The notes: generated by a model from the letters alone, not told the origin. Numbered from the stretch's first letter, positions 1 through 30,751 are shown. The stretch: DNA of 64,000 nucleotides from Effrenium voratum (GCA_963377175.1 CAUJNA010001890.1:463704-527703); one strand, 5' to 3'. A program made the numbers and translations.

Positions 1-166
1 AGGGGACTCATGCCCCGCCTCTCGAAGCAGCAACTCGCTTGCCCAAAAGACCTGGAAATCAAAGCTTCACCTTTCGGGACCTCTACTAAAAATGGACCAA
101 CATGATTGGCCAACTGGTCGTCAAGCAAAAAAAACACCCGTTGCCCGTGGGGAAACGCGCGGTCAC

Positions 167-19001
<18,835 letters not shown>

Positions 19002-19020
19002 GTTTTTTTGGACCCAGACG

Positions 19021-19141
19021 AGGTCCGCCAGATTTGCGAGGTTAGAATACGGGTGCCTGATTTTTTTTGCTGTAGTCTATTTTAGTAGGGGAACCCTCCC
19101 GACCAAAAACGGGGAGAGAAGGGCACTACTGGGGGACCTAG
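19021..19141 (+). repeat. Family E element next to the NIPA TM1 exon
   Basis: The left end shares aggtccgccagatttgcgag with the copy at 60,558 (a subfamily). The right tip ggggacctag is intact. The left terminal ctag is mutated to cgag. Confidence 0.6.
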
Positions 19142-19636
19142 CAGATGGGACCCAGACCCCCCCTGAAAAGTTGGGAAGCGTACCCAACTTTCGGGTATTT
19201 GGGGGTCGTTTTTGGAGGTTACGCAAAAATGGTGGTTTTGTTCTTGGTCTCTCTGTAAAAGACCACCCATTTGGGTATTTGCCAAACTTCCAGAAATTGT
19301 TGGAGCTGGTTGCTTAGACTCAAGGGTTGGGGGTTTATAAATCAGGCCAAACAAGCCTCCAAATAGGCCCAAATAAGGTCTCATATGGCCATGGGTCGAA
19401 ATCCCGTACCCCCAGATCCCAATCCCCACTAAAATAGGTTCTAAAATGGGAGGTGAATTCACCTACCAACCAAAATGGGATCCCAAAACGGCTTTGACGA
19501 AAGAGGCTTCAACACTCCCCCACAAATGACCGCCGGCTGCCGCCGGGATCGGGACCAAGGCGCCACAGGAATCATAGTATCATAGTAGTTCCTCAGCTCG
19601 GGGTGCTGCATTTCCTCATAAGGGGCATGCTTCTAG

Positions 19637-19983
19637 GGGGTGATTTCCCATTCTTTCCAGGGATCCTTCTTTCCAGAAAACCTCACTAAAGCCGGCTTTT
19701 GAAAAGAACCATGGTTGACAAGAGTGAGGAATCAAACCCTGGCATGTTGCATGTTGTCTGAGAGGTGAGGTGAGCACACCATTTATACAAGGGGCAACAA
19801 CTGCCAAGCGGGCATGTTTCTAGGGATGATTGATTCCTTTTCCATTATTTTCAACCATGGTTCTTTTGTGAAGAACAGATCCGTTTTCCCTGGAAACAAT
19901 GGGGAAGGTACCCCTGTCGCATGGTGTCTGAGAGGTGAGGTGAGCACACCAGGTCCATGTATTCAAGGGGCAACAACTGCCAA
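19637..19983 (+). repeat. Family J inverted pair with flanking direct repeats
   Basis: A forward family J copy (to about 19,750) and an inverted one (about 19,823-19,915) are each followed by a direct repeat: gtctgagaggtgaggtgagc...caaggggcaacaactgccaag at 19,757-19,808 and 19,928-19,983. Other J copies at 1,914-2,035 and 55,245-55,345. Confidence 0.55.
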
Positions 19984-20394
19984 GTATCTCCTTGCAAAAA
20001 AGTGGCTTCATATCTTGAACAAAACACGTGGCGTCCAAACTCGAATTTCCACCAGCTATCCAGATAGAGTTCAAAGTCCAGCCTGAAAACCCGCCACTTT
20101 CTGCACCAGTTGCGGGTCATGACCTCCGAGAAAACCCCAAACAATGAAACAAACTGGGTACCCTTTTGTGCAACATGGAACCCACCCGAGGGTCCCTTTT
20201 GGAGTAAAATGGTCCAAACAAGGACCCTGGGAAGTCCCATGTTAGTGGAAGTGAGTCAATCGGGGTCTGGGAAAATTGAACTTGACCCCGCAAAAAAGGG
20301 CGGCTTTCGAGCTTTTTGGTTTCCCTTGAAACCACCCCCAAAAAAGGGATACCATCAGAAAAAGCAGAAAAGACTCAGCCCTGGATTGTCTAAC

Positions 20395-20455
20395 TCCTCT
20401 CCCAAAGGCTCGCTCCAAGTCCAGCTCCCGGCGCAACCGGCAGCAGCCCACCAAA
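20395..20455 (-). CDS. Short exon candidate, unassigned
   Basis: The minus frame VGCCRLRRELDLERAFGRGV is strongly GC3-rich. Edges are not resolved; GTTAGA or a GA donor could end it. It is the last unassigned exon before the NIPA-like series in transcription order. Confidence 0.3.
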
Positions 20456-20627
20456 AAATTACGGAACCAAAGAACCAAGCAACAAACCTAAAACCCCCTT
20501 TTGAAAAAAAAAAAACGAACAACAACAAAACACACACACACACACAAAAAACACAAAAAACAAAACTAAAACCTTTCAAACACGAACAACATAAATCATA
20601 AAAAAAAAACCTGCCGACGGCGCAAGT

Positions 20628-21000
20628 TCACCGCAGCAAAAGTTGGAAGCTCTTCTCGATCCCTTCCGGTGCCCGCCCACTTCTTTCCTCCAAGTTCCTT
20701 AGCCTCGATGCTGAGATTTGAGACTCGGAGGTCTCCAAAAAGGGGAGCGCCCCGAACAGGGTACCTGCAAAAAGAAATAGAGGACATACCCAGCTGCCCA
20801 GTGGATTCCGCCCTTTCAACTGTTTTTTTGGGGAAGGGTGTCCGATTCCTTTGAACTCAACCAACACAAACTTCCTGCTCAGGGCGTTTGAACAAAAGAT
20901 CCTGCGAAGGTCTTCCTGCGAAATGAAGCCGCGGTTCGGTCTCGGATTGGGTTCGGCCGCAACGCAGCCCTTTTCGAGCCATGTTGGCAGCGAGATGCGG
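20628..21000 (-). CDS. Long open exon candidate with EF-hand-like stretch, unassigned
   Basis: One minus frame is open for about 124 codons from a TTTGCAG acceptor at 21,001. The first part reads RISLPTWLEKGCVAAEPNPR then PNRGFISQEDLRRIFCSNAL. NRGFISQEDLRRIF resembles the second half of an EF-hand, though the calcium-ligand Asp residues are not evident. The last part reads ISASRLRNLEERSGRAPEGI then EKSFQLLLR, ending at a GTGAAC donor. The less biased middle (about 20,760-20,890) may be an intron, making two exons. Confidence 0.4.
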
Positions 21001-21043
21001 CTGCAAATGACCCCAAGTTATGGACAGCCCAGTGGTTTCCTTG

Positions 21044-21409
21044 TCACTTCCCGAGCAACATGGTTTTCTGGTAGTTTCCTTGTGCAGGCTGGGGATAATT
21101 ACCACCTGGGCTTATCTTGCGATTAACACTGTTCAAATTGCCACTCGGGAATACTAATCCCTTGTCCAAAGCGCCCGGATCACCGTTTCTGACCTTGCCC
21201 AAAGCGACCCGCGAGGGACACCAAAGGGCTTTGCAAGAAAAGCCGGTGAATTTATCCACACAGAAAGCTGTCGCAACGGTCAATCTTTCTAGATGCTCCA
21301 CCTGTGGACCCATGAAAGAGATGAAGCACTCAGGGGCTATATCCCCCAAGCGGGCTGAATAAGCCGCCTTGGACATAGGCAAATTGGCAACAGAAGGCCC
21401 CTTTGCCAA
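21044..21409 (-). other. Open frame of uncertain status
   Basis: A minus frame of 121 codons includes ARLGDIAPECFISFMGPQVE and HLERLTVATAFCVDKFTGFS. It looks protein-like but lacks the GC3 bias of the exons, and a plus frame is also open. It may be a decayed gene fragment or chance. Confidence 0.25.
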
Positions 21410-22044
21410 TTATGGCAAAAGACAAAGCAAAGAAACGCCACAAGGAAAAAACCTGTGGGTCCTGACTTCAGGGGTTGCGGGGCCCCGCTTTTGCCGGGGC
21501 TCTCGAGCCCAAAATACGGAGGCCACGAGAAATAGTGGCAACCCTTGAGGACAGGGCTGTGGGGAATGGAATCCACTTCTATGATACAACAAAAAGGGCC
21601 TAACCCCAAAGACTACTTTGTTCATATAAAGAGGGATTCCAACTTGTATCACAGAAGTGGGGAGAAACCCTTGATCCCACGACGCTCGAGGACAACTTGA
21701 ATGATGCTTTCTGTTGGTTGGTGTATAAGCTGGAAGCACTCGGTTCGCGTGGGTCCCCCCAAAAATTGCTCGGGATGATGCGATGCAGCAAAAGCGAAAG
21801 ACAATCATCTTAAACAGGGCCTGGTCGAATGGGCTTTCGAGGAAGCAAGAACAAGCCTTGAACCAGCACCAACCAATGCCTGGCAAATGGCCGCCCAACA
21901 CAGCACTTAGGTCAGGTAACAGACCATTGGACAGCCATTCGGAACACCGAAGCAGGTGCCCAAAACAGCCCCATCCCGGCCTGGAATGTTTTTTTCAGGG
22001 ATGCTACAAGGCGAAACGCAAATAACGCCCCCAACAAGAAACAC

Positions 22045-22150
22045 GTGAATTGCGCCGTCTTCCCCTCGACTCAGGGAGCTGGGGCGGCTGCCGACTGCCC
22101 AGAAGTCGTAGACGGGCAAGGGGCCCTGGAAGCGCGGTCCGAGAGAGCAA
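22045..22150 (-). CDS. Exon candidate, unassigned
   Basis: From a TCCAAG acceptor the frame reads CSLGPRFQGPLPVYDFWAVG then SRPSSLSRGEDGAIH, GC3 about 24 of 29. A second minus frame (SKLLSRTALPGPLARLRLLG) is also open but has weaker third-position bias. Confidence 0.4.
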
Positions 22151-22159
22151 CTTGGACCC

Positions 22160-24078
22160 TTTGACCCGTCGGATTCGCCCGGTAAAACCGGGGGCGATTT
22201 TCTGGGGTGAAGCCTCGTTTCGGAAGGAAATCTCGAAACAAATTGGGAGGGTCCTCTGACTAGAATCCTCCGAATTCATCCGAAGACGGCATTAAGTGCT
22301 TCTTCAACCGAAGAAGTCCTTCCGCGGAGTAACTCCCACAAGGGGACTGATGAGTTGAGGGAATGTTCGATCCCGAATCATCCCAAACGGGCCTGGCTTG
22401 CGCAAAGGATCTTACGAAGGACACTGCGCAACAGAACTACGCACCCAAAGCGGGGGCAAGGATCAAAAGATCCCTACTCCTGCCTTATGGCGAGCTTCCC
22501 AATTCTAGGCTGGAGTTAGGACCCCAACAAAAATTATCTTGTTTGCCTGGTTCGCGGAAAGCAAAGGGACCCCCCCCCCAAAAAAAAAAGAAAAGGGAGA
22601 GCTAATTCTGGGGAAGAATTGACTGAGACAATTGCGAACACACATCCTAGAGGCATCCCCAGCTAGGAAAAAGACCTTGAACAAGCAGAGGCAACCAAAG
22701 GTTGGTGCGGGCACCTTTCTACATTCCTGGAAAACAAGATCAAACGAGATGTCCCTACTGTACTCGTGTATTAAAGGGACTTCTCCCACATGCACAAACG
22801 GGGTAAACCAAAGGTCCCTATTGCAGGGACCTTTCTACATTCCTGGAGATGAGGGTCAAACGAAAGGTCTACCCATGTCTTCCGTGTCTTGTGGGGACCT
22901 TTCCTAAATGACCTAGGAAATTGCAAACAAGAATCTACAGGCATGTCCATCTAGGGAAAATCCAGCCGGGCCCTTTCGACATTCCTGTAAAACAGAGTTC
23001 TGGGGACCTGTCCCAAACAACAAACGAAGTCGCGAGCAACAGCACGCATCCACAGCTAGGGAACGGAAGGCCCCTACGTTGTAATTCCCGTGAAAGAGAG
23101 CAAGCAAAAGCAACAACAAAAAACAAGAAGCATCAGAAGCACAAACGCAATAAACATCTCCAGCTAAGGAAGAGAACTTGAACAAACGAAGGCAAAGTAG
23201 CACCCCGCCCATCACACACACACACACTCACACACACACACACAGCTCCTTGACTATGTTCATTGACCCACACGCTTTTCGTGTGAAACCCATATAACAA
23301 AACGATTCGGCCACCCACCCATCTCTTCTCACCAGCATTGCCGCCCTACGAGAAAGAGACATAAACCACGAGGTCAAAAAAAGGCCCTTCCGCAAATCGA
23401 GTAAGCAGGCCTGTAGTGGTTTGGTTGTCAAGGGTCATATATTATATTTCTCGAAATAGGGAGACCTTCCAACCAGTTGCGTCGTCTTTTTGGTTTAGCT
23501 TTACGACCAACCCGGCCATTTGGAGAAAACCTCCATGTAGGGCTTACTATAGTCCATATTAAGCCAGGCACTTAGGTGTTCGGCCAAACTAGTAAGTTGC
23601 CGGTAGCCTAATTTATAACCCACTTACAGGGGAATAGAATTCACCCTGTTATTTGTGGGTTAAACACCCACGTTGGACGGATGCAATCCAATTGCTCGTT
23701 GGTAATTCCGTCGGGAAAAAGCTTCATTCTTGCCAGACTCGCAGATGACTCACAACCATCCACAGCATTACCCTGGGGTTCAGTTACGACCATTCAAACA
23801 ATGGTTGGGTGCATAGAACCACCATTTACCTAAGGAGTGTCATCTAATTTGGTTCCTTGCCTTTGTTTTAATGGGGCAAGGAACCCCGGAGTAATTCAAC
23901 GTGACCAGATCGCCGGCCTTTTGATTTGTCAATTTGGCGGAGAATCGATCTGGGTTCTTGGCTGGAATTAGGACCCCTGCAAAAAAGTATCATTGTTGCC
24001 TGGTTAGTGAAAAACAAAGGAAACCCCAAAAAAAGCAAAAAAGCAAGAAGGGGAGCTAATTCTGGTGAAGGGTTCCAC
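22160..24078. other. Intronic or repeat DNA
   Basis: Family I copies at both ends, a (ca)n tract at 23,214-23,243 and decayed B tips near 23,735-23,765. No exon candidate is seen. Confidence 0.4.
22501..22609 (+). repeat. Family I element
   Basis: ggctggagttaggaccccaac...aaggga...gggagagctaattct. Other copies: 23,955-24,063, 38,820-38,927 and part at 49,296-49,374, all the same orientation. Confidence 0.55.
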
Positions 24079-24214
24079 TGGTTGAAATTCAGCGCCGGCC
24101 GTCGCCGGCTTTCGGCGCGGCGGCTCTCGCTCGCGCGCCTGGCCGTTGGTGATGGGCGCCACACAGTAGGTCTCCCCATCGATGAAGCCTCGAGGCTTGG
24201 AGCGCTCGGGGCTT
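24079..24214 (-). CDS. Exon candidate between family F and family I repeats, unassigned
   Basis: The acceptor CGCAAG is the tip of the family F copy at 24,199-24,420, and the donor GTGGAA precedes a family I copy. The frame reads SPERSKPRGFIDGETYCVAP then ITNGQAREREPPRRKPATAG, with strong GC3. The C-terminal half is basic and likely disordered. No domain is recognised. Confidence 0.5.
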
Positions 24215-24420
24215 CTTGCGATCGGGGGAATGAGACATGGAATGAGTTCCTAAAAGGAACCGAAAAATGAACCTAAAAATGAACCTGAGGAACTAGTTAA
24301 AATGAGTTGGAATGAGTTGGAATGAGTTGGAATGAGTCGGAATGAAGCCAGTCCCCTTGAAGGAAACTATAAGGGATAGTTCATTCCCTCATCATTCCCT
24401 AATTCCCTACTGAGCACCAT
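24199..24420 (+). repeat. Family F element with internal 10-bp tandem repeat
   Basis: The left tip region cttcttgcgatcgggggaatgag supplies the CGCAAG acceptor of the exon ending at 24,214. The right end is cattccctactgagcacc. The 10-bp array at 24,299-24,346 is inside. Confidence 0.55.
24299..24346 (+). repeat. 10-bp tandem repeat, unit aatgagttgg
   Basis: Nearly five units inside a family F copy. Confidence 0.85.
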
Positions 24421-25107
24421 GCAGTTCATGGACTCACTTCTGATCGAGTGGATTGGATCCAAAAAGCAATAACCAAACTTGGTATTTCCCACTACAATGC
24501 TCTTTCCAGAAGGTTTAAAATCCAAAGACCGAAATGGAATTCCGGAAGTGAGGCTTTTTGGCTGGCGCCTTGTTAATTAAACATCATAGCCATTCGGGTG
24601 TTTTCCGAGACTCATCAAAGTGATGACAGTTTCCTTCATTCCTCAAGGCAACCACCAAAAAGGGGGCTCCAGTTCTCGGAAAGTTTGCACCCTTCCCTCC
24701 ACTGACGGCCACCCTGCTTGGAGTCTAAGACACCATCAGGATCTAGACAGGTGTACCAAACAGGGGACCCCTCAGATGATAGTTTCCTTCAAGGGAACCC
24801 AGAGGGAAACTACCCTCGAGCTTGTTTTATTTGGAGACACCAAAATCCGCAAAAAAAATAGGCTCAGGTGATATCCCCAACAGCATGCGGTGCTCTTTTT
24901 TAGTGCTCGCACCACCCCGCAGAACCTCGTGGAACCCTCGTGGAACCTTACCTCAGGGCCGCCCCAGACCACCCCGGAGCCTATCTGGGCTGAGACCCCA
25001 AAGCTTCCAGCTGTTGGGGGAGAAAAACAAACAAAAAACGACCACCTTCCCCCCCCACCCAGTCCCCCCCCCCCCCGCAGTCCCAGTCCCCCTCCCGGTC
25101 CCCCGAC

Positions 25108-25262
25108 GTATTTCTTCTTTGCATATTTCGAGGCGCTGAAGGCCTTCTGCAGGTCCAGGCCGCCGGAGCCGAAGTCCACCAAGCCAGCCTCAGCCAGCCC
25201 CACGGCGCGCCGGCGGCCAAGGGTTCGGGGGGAGGAAAGCCATGGGGCTGGAGGGCGAATGG
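25108..25262 (-). CDS. Exon candidate abutting a family E element, unassigned
   Basis: The acceptor CCCAG is the tip of the family E copy at 25,265-25,377 (overlapping its first bases). The frame reads IRPPAPWLSSPRTLGRRRAV, GLAEAGLVDFGSGGLDLQKA and FSASKYAKKKY, closing at a GTCGGG donor. It is GC3-rich and the most protein-like of the unassigned exons, but I recognise no domain. Confidence 0.5.
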
Positions 25263-25264
25263 CT

Positions 25265-25377
25265 GGGTCCTCCAGTTGGAATCAGTTGGTGCCCGGCTCT
25301 TTTCTCTCGCGTGGTCGATTTTAGTAAGGGGACCCTGCACCCCAAAAAGGGTAAAAGGGGCACTACTGGGCAAACCT
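25265..25377 (+). repeat. Family E element abutting the exon at 25,108-25,262
   Basis: The left tip ctgggtcctccagttgg overlaps the predicted acceptor CCCAG of that exon. The core cgattttagtaagg...gggcactactggg is retained. Confidence 0.55.
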
Positions 25378-26694
25378 GGATAGGGTCCTTCCAACTCATT
25401 CCCTGCGAACCAGCGAGTCATTTGTTTTCTGGGCCAGGGATGAACTCCTAAACATGGCACTTCATGAGTATAAATGAACCCTGGCACAGTATTCGATAGG
25501 TAAAAAGCGAGCGAGTCAGGGTCTCGGCAATGAACCGGTTGTGGTGATTCCCGAACCAAGGACACCATCGGCTGGATGGTGTTCTCTTCAGGGGCCAAGC
25601 TCCCATTTTCCCAGGGCGATTCCTCCCGCCCCTTCGTTTCCGCCCATCCTATTGGCCCCTTTGGCCTCCTTCCGACTCTGGGCGGAGCTCCAGAAAAAAC
25701 TCCATGGGGGCGGGTGGGTGGTGTTGCACCCCCCGAAGGGACCTGGTGAGGAGTTCCCCCCCCTTCGTTCTTTGGGGGTAAGACTGGAAAAACTCAGAGG
25801 TGGTTTGCACCCCCCAAAAAAGGATCTAGGGCTATGCTTGAGGGTCTTCAGGTAGAAAGAAATGGTCAAAGCCAAAGGCTGGCTTTTTTTTGTTGGAGCC
25901 TCGGAGAAACCTCAAAGGAAGGAATTCACCCAGTCCAGAATCTGGGGTTGCAATTATTCATTCTTAAGTTGTAATTTGGCGGGTCCAGGTGGTTTAATGG
26001 AAAAGCCAAACCCACAACGGCTGTTGCTGCTGCAAACATCAGCTATTTGAGGGCCCAAAGTGAGCTCGTTATGATTTGCCCAGAGTGGACCTCAGTTGTT
26101 GCTGTATTGGACACTTATTGAGACAAACCATGATTGTGACCTACCAGTTACCCTGTTACAGTTGGGCAAATTACCAGTATGCTTGCCCAATTTCTATTCT
26201 TAAACCGAAACCCGCTTAGATAAGCTTGTTTGCATTGTTTGCAGTGTATCTAAGCAAGCCACTATGGCAGGCAACTATGGTTTCAGACCTCATTTACTTG
26301 CATAACGGTTGTCCTTATGACCACACGCTTCGCTTCTGGGTTTCAAACGGGTGGAACACCCCCCTGGTTGCCCGCGGCAACTGGAAGCCATTTGTCTTGA
26401 TTTCCATATCCTTGCGACCATCATCAACCCGGGGATGCTGGTTCATTGGAAACCCAAACCACCCAGCTGTTTGGCTTTGTGGTTGTGGGCGGAAACCGCC
26501 AGTTTTGGGCGAAAACCAAAAACACATCAGCGGAAAACAAAGGCCAATAATAGAAAGGGGCTTCCTTCCGGCCTTTTTAATTCCCGCTGTGCATTCCTCA
26601 TCAGGTTTCTCTGCAGAAACTGCTCCACTGCAAAATGTGCGATACGCGCGTTAAAAGAACGCGCTTGGTTTGGAGATTTCTATCTCAAACCATA

Positions 26695-26826
26695 CTGTGG
26701 ACGAACGAAATCCTGCACCATGACATGAAACCAGGGCTCAAACCATCAGTGTTTGTTGGTATTTACATCATTCCAGCGTTTCTCCTCGGTGGTGCGATAC
26801 TCGGGGATTTCGCCACCCATCCACCG
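26695..26826 (-). repeat. Family B element abutting an exon
   Basis: Left tip ctgtggacgaacgaaatcc, right tip cgccacccatccaccg. On the minus strand the exon at 26,825 ends at its GTGGATGG donor. Confidence 0.55.
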
Positions 26827-26943
26827 TATGGTTGCAAGGACCCCGCCTGCGGGCGGGCCCCCAATCGCTGGGGGCCGGGCGTCCATCATCTGCTGACCCT
26901 TCGCCTGGCCCACGTTCACCTCGTCCGATCCCCCCGCACAAAG
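26825..26943 (-). CDS. Exon candidate abutting a family B element, unassigned
   Basis: From a GCCAAG acceptor the frame reads LCAGGSDEVNVGQAKGQQMM then DARPPAIGGPPAGGVLATI. The donor GTGGATGG is the tip of the family B copy at 26,695-26,826, so the element supplies the splice site. No domain is recognised. The frame is also open upstream (LARDPLFAAK). Confidence 0.45.
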
Positions 26944-27969
26944 CTTGGCGGCGAAAAGAGGATCCCTTGCCAACAAGGTTTTCCTGGACCCTCAAAATTG
27001 TGAGGTATTGCAACCCAAACATATGGTTGGTGAATTCTCTTCTTTTTTGGTAGTTTCAGGATCCAAGTTTCCCTTTTGGTTTATGCCTTGCAAATTTGAT
27101 ATTTTTCAGCCGGCATCTAATCCCGCACGAAACGGAAAGGATTGAGCCGGCTTCAGGAACGACTGCTCGTGGTGATTTATACACCCGAAGCACCTGGTGA
27201 TCATCTTTGGGACCTAGACAAAAATTGTGCCAAATGGCAACAACATCAAGATCAGGGACCCTACAGACTGCCCCGCAGGGCCGTCAAGGCCCCTTCAGCC
27301 CCAGAAAAGGTTCGAAAGGAACCTTCTTAGAAGCGGCTCTTATCGAAGGGCTTGGTCATCAACCTTTTGTGGTGTAGGGACAGGGGTCCGATGTTGTCTC
27401 TTACAAAAGAAGTGTTTACAGGTATGTGTTGTTTGTGAGGCTCAGTATCCTTGCGGCTCGGTCAGATACGTCCGGTGAAACATTTGATCCAAAAGTGGAT
27501 GCCAGGTCGCCCAGGTCAAAGATCTCAATTAACCATGGCAAACTGGAGAACACCACGGGGCAACTGCTATTTTATAATATACTAGTGCTGCTTCGAAATC
27601 CGTGCGACAAGTGCGGAAAAAATGGTAACCCTGACAAGGAAAACTTTGAAGGGCACCGAGCTCATTTTCTTTCCTTGAGTTTCACGTTCCAGCCTTTTTC
27701 AAGGCAAGACTGGGATCACTGCGATCCTGATGATAGCATATATATCCCAGAACCTGGGCAAATTGTATACCTGAACCCTCAACCTGCCCAGAAAAAGGGA
27801 ACTCACCCCACAATTGTGCGGCAAACAACAAAGTTAAGGGAATTGTGAGGGGCAAGGTAATAATTCCCGAATTGGAAATCAGTAACCCCCCCAGTACAGG
27901 GCCTTCATGAGGCTTGGAATCCCTCGCTTCCCTCGGTGACTTTATGATCTAGGCGTCGACTCGTAATTA

Positions 27970-28099
27970 CTTGCTGGTGCTCACTAAAAAATGACCGAGA
28001 CCGGGTGTTGGGCATGAACCTAGGGATTTCCTTAAAAGGAAACCGTAGGGGATGGTTTTGCTCGGGGTCATTCCCTCATTCCCTGCTGAGCAACAGCAG
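27970..28099 (-). repeat. Family F element, reverse orientation
   Basis: cttgctggtgctcac at the left, ttcccttctgagc-type right end; core accgagaccgggtgttgggc shared with 12,371. Confidence 0.55.
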
Positions 28100-28859
28100 C
28101 ACTGGGCCAAGCCCAGAGGATTCGGTTCATTCCCAAGGAACTTTTGCATGAGAGCTGCTCTGGCTCGCTCTGAGGTCCCAGCATCCTTGTAGAGTTTCAG
28201 GTCCATCTCCAAGACGTAAGAGTCATGCATGGTGTACCTGCCATCCAGTCCTTTTGCAGGGCTTCTGCAGCTTTCTTCCCTACACCCCAGAAGAAAACTC
28301 AATTTAAGGCAACCCAAAGGCAATACGTAACACCACTAAGACTGGAAAACATTGTGAATTCTCTGTTGGGGGGTTGGTTGTGAATTGAACGGAGGAAATA
28401 ACCCCAAACTTTCAGGAATGGTTGAATTGAAAGGTCAGCGAACCCTTCAGGATAGGGATGACATCGACAGTGGTTCAGCTTGACGCTCATCTACAAACGT
28501 GACCCATCCAACACAGGCTGGTCTTCTCCAACCAGCGGGGTTGCTAAATTGAATCCAACTGTTTACTGCACATGTTCTTCTCTTTTACAGTGGGGCAACT
28601 AATTACTGGATGATCACCCCACTTAAGACTTAGCGGTTTATACCTCCAATTGTTCATAACTCGTCAAGTGGGTGGGCGGTGGGCTTAAGGAACTTATGAA
28701 ACGGAGGTATTGGCAACTGCAAGGCGCGACCCACAGCCATGCACCTGGTGAAAGTTCGACGAGTTGCTGGGGATCTTAGCCACTCGAGTCATAATCAAAC
28801 CCGAGCGGTAGTGACATGCTGCACTCAAATGAACAGAATATCCATGAGGCTGAAATATG

Positions 28860-28940
28860 GCCATGGGTCCAAAATCCAAATCGTACCCCCAGTGAACATC
28901 CCAATCCCGACTAAAATAGGTTCTAAAATGGTACCATTGG
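28860..28940 (+). repeat. Family H repeat
   Basis: ggccatgggtccaaaatccaaa...ccaatcccgactaaaatagg. Other copies at 19,385-19,500 and 38,635-38,780, which also share caaaatgggatcccaaaacgg. Confidence 0.5.
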
Positions 28941-29173
28941 TTTTGACCCACAGCGGTATATCTGCACCTAATGGCTGGGATTGTTCGTCCTTGAAGTTTG
29001 ATGGCTCACACATTGGTGGCTCCAAGCATTGAAGCGACCCCGATTCAAGTCCGGAGGTCCGAATGGAACAGCCCTTAATTACACTGACAAGTTCAAAGTT
29101 CCTTCATGGAAACTAGGCCAGGGAAACTCGCGTTTAACAGCCCAAACACATGCTTAATCGAGCTGTCCGTTCT

Positions 29174-29271
29174 GAGATCCCCTAAAAGTCTAACCTGTAG
29201 CGGGTTAAATGAACCCCCTACCAAACGAACTAAAGCATAAAAACATAAGGGCATGGCTGGGAGCCACCAAG
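29174..29271 (+). repeat. Family C element
   Basis: gagatcccctaaaagtctaac...gcatggctgggagccaccaag. Confidence 0.55.
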
Positions 29272-29418
29272 TTAGACAAAACCATTAAAAGGGCAACGTT
29301 TGCCGCAGGAATGAACCGGGTGCAAGTCCCGGGCCTCTCCCATTTGAAAACGCGCAAACGAGCACACGCGCGCGCGCGCGCGCGCTCAGAAAGGGCTTTC
29401 GCGAGGCAAGCGAAACGC

Positions 29419-29471
29419 CTGTAATTCAGGCAGCCCAGGACCACGCCCGCTAGCACCTGGCCAGGTCGCAG
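29419..29471 (-). CDS. Short hydrophobic exon candidate, unassigned
   Basis: From a GTACAAG acceptor the frame reads LRPGQVLAGVVLGCLNY, ending at a GC donor after TTACAG. The PGQ.LAGVV pattern recalls the GQalaG helix of equilibrative nucleoside transporters, but the match is too short to assign. Confidence 0.35.
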
Positions 29472-30363
29472 CTTGTACAAAAACAAATCTTCGGGCTGTG
29501 GCTCGAACATAAGTGCTTGTCCACATGGGTGTGTCTTGTTTCTTTGTAGAACCCCCCAAACAAATGAGTGGATCTCGTGTGGTTTCCCATTCAAATCAAA
29601 AGGTAGATGTGTAAAAAGGACATGACTATACATGGATGCTAAAACGGATCCCTGGAAACAATCTCCCTCTAGACTCCAGCGGGACCCTGTTTTAGGCTCA
29701 TTTGTTTTGTTTTGTTTGTTTTGGGGGGGGGAGGGTGGCTAAACTCCCTGACAAGTTCCCATCCCCTGGGAGTTACTCCACATATAACCGACTGAATGGG
29801 GACTTATTCACCAGGGATATTAGACACTAAGCGGGATGGTGTTGAAAGCACTTTGGGCAGGCAGATTGGAGGGTCTCAAGTTGGTACTTCCTGGTCGCCG
29901 GCCCAAAGCCAACTGGCAACCAGATTTTACCAACATTGGACAGAACCTTGAAAGGGGCACTGGGGTTTGTCTCCGGCCGCTTTCCCTCTGTTCTTCCCTG
30001 AAAAAAACCGTCCAGTACCAGGGGTGCTGACAAGGGACCGGTCCTTCATGAGCTTTTTCAACCCAAGTCCCCAAGCCCCAAAGGGTCTTTGGGGGGGGTG
30101 GGGGGGGGGGGGTGGTTTTGGCCGAAACAAACAAAAACACCTTGGAAGTTATATAGTAACTTTCAGGGGAAATGAAGGAAAAGACAAAGGCCAACAAGTG
30201 AAACAGATTTGTTAAGACTGGCAATGATACGAACTCCTTTGGGGTTTTGATAGCACCCCGGGGTCTGATTGATGTTCCCTGAAAGCCCTACAAACCACCC
30301 CTCCTCGAAGATTCCCAGGTAGTAGTTGGCCTTGTTCTTGGCCCCCAGGGTACACAAACAATG

Positions 30364-30475
30364 CTGTTGATGGACGAAAACTAGTTCGCACCACCTAAGA
30401 AGCCACGGTTGAAACCGGGGAATCTTATCATTCCGTTGGGTTTCTTAGGTGGTGCAGGAATTTCTCCATCCGCAG
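30364..30475 (-). repeat. Family B element, internally deleted
   Basis: Both tips (ctgttgatggacgaaa, ctccatccgcag) and both cgcaccacctaag-type subtips remain; the central taaataccaac core is missing. Confidence 0.55.
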
Positions 30476-30528
30476 TATATGTGTGGATTATGTTTCTTAT
30501 CTTGTCAACTAGCCAACCTGAAATATGC

Positions 30529-30580
30529 ATGTATATATATATATACACATATCTATGAATGTATATATATATATATATGA
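30529..30580 (+). repeat. AT microsatellites
   Basis: Interrupted (at)n. Similar tracts at 42,745-42,772 and 49,813-49,867. Confidence 0.85.
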
Positions 30581-30685
30581 TTGCTCTGTGAGCAGACTCC
30601 AGACATTTACTAGCTTAGTCTCGGAATGGGCATTTTTGACCCGCACTGATCGATCGATCTTTCGGGTTTTGGTGCTCCGATCCAC

Positions 30686-30751
30686 AGGCCAGGCACGCGG
30701 AGATGCACATGGCCCAGGCGAAGTAGTGATACCTCTTGCCGGAGATGGACC
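30686..30751 (-). CDS. Transmembrane exon candidate, unassigned
   Basis: From a GGACAG acceptor the frame reads SISGKRYHYFAWAMCISACL then A, closing at a GTGGAT donor. Third positions are almost all G or C, and the segment is a probable membrane helix. No family is recognised with confidence. Confidence 0.4.

Larger units (their letters stand above)
27060..29170. other. Intronic or repeat DNA with a plus-strand open frame
   Basis: The 140-codon plus frame at 27,426-27,848 has no codon bias and runs through family D-like sequence, so it is not called. A family F copy (27,970-28,099) and a family H copy (28,860-28,940) are present. Confidence 0.4.

Noticed and set aside
27426..27848. 140-codon plus frame
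   Set aside because: No codon bias, extends through a family D-like segment, opposite strand to all supported exons.
29369..29386. Alternating CG run as a regulatory Z-DNA element
   Set aside because: Only 18 bp of simple repeat; no evidence of function.
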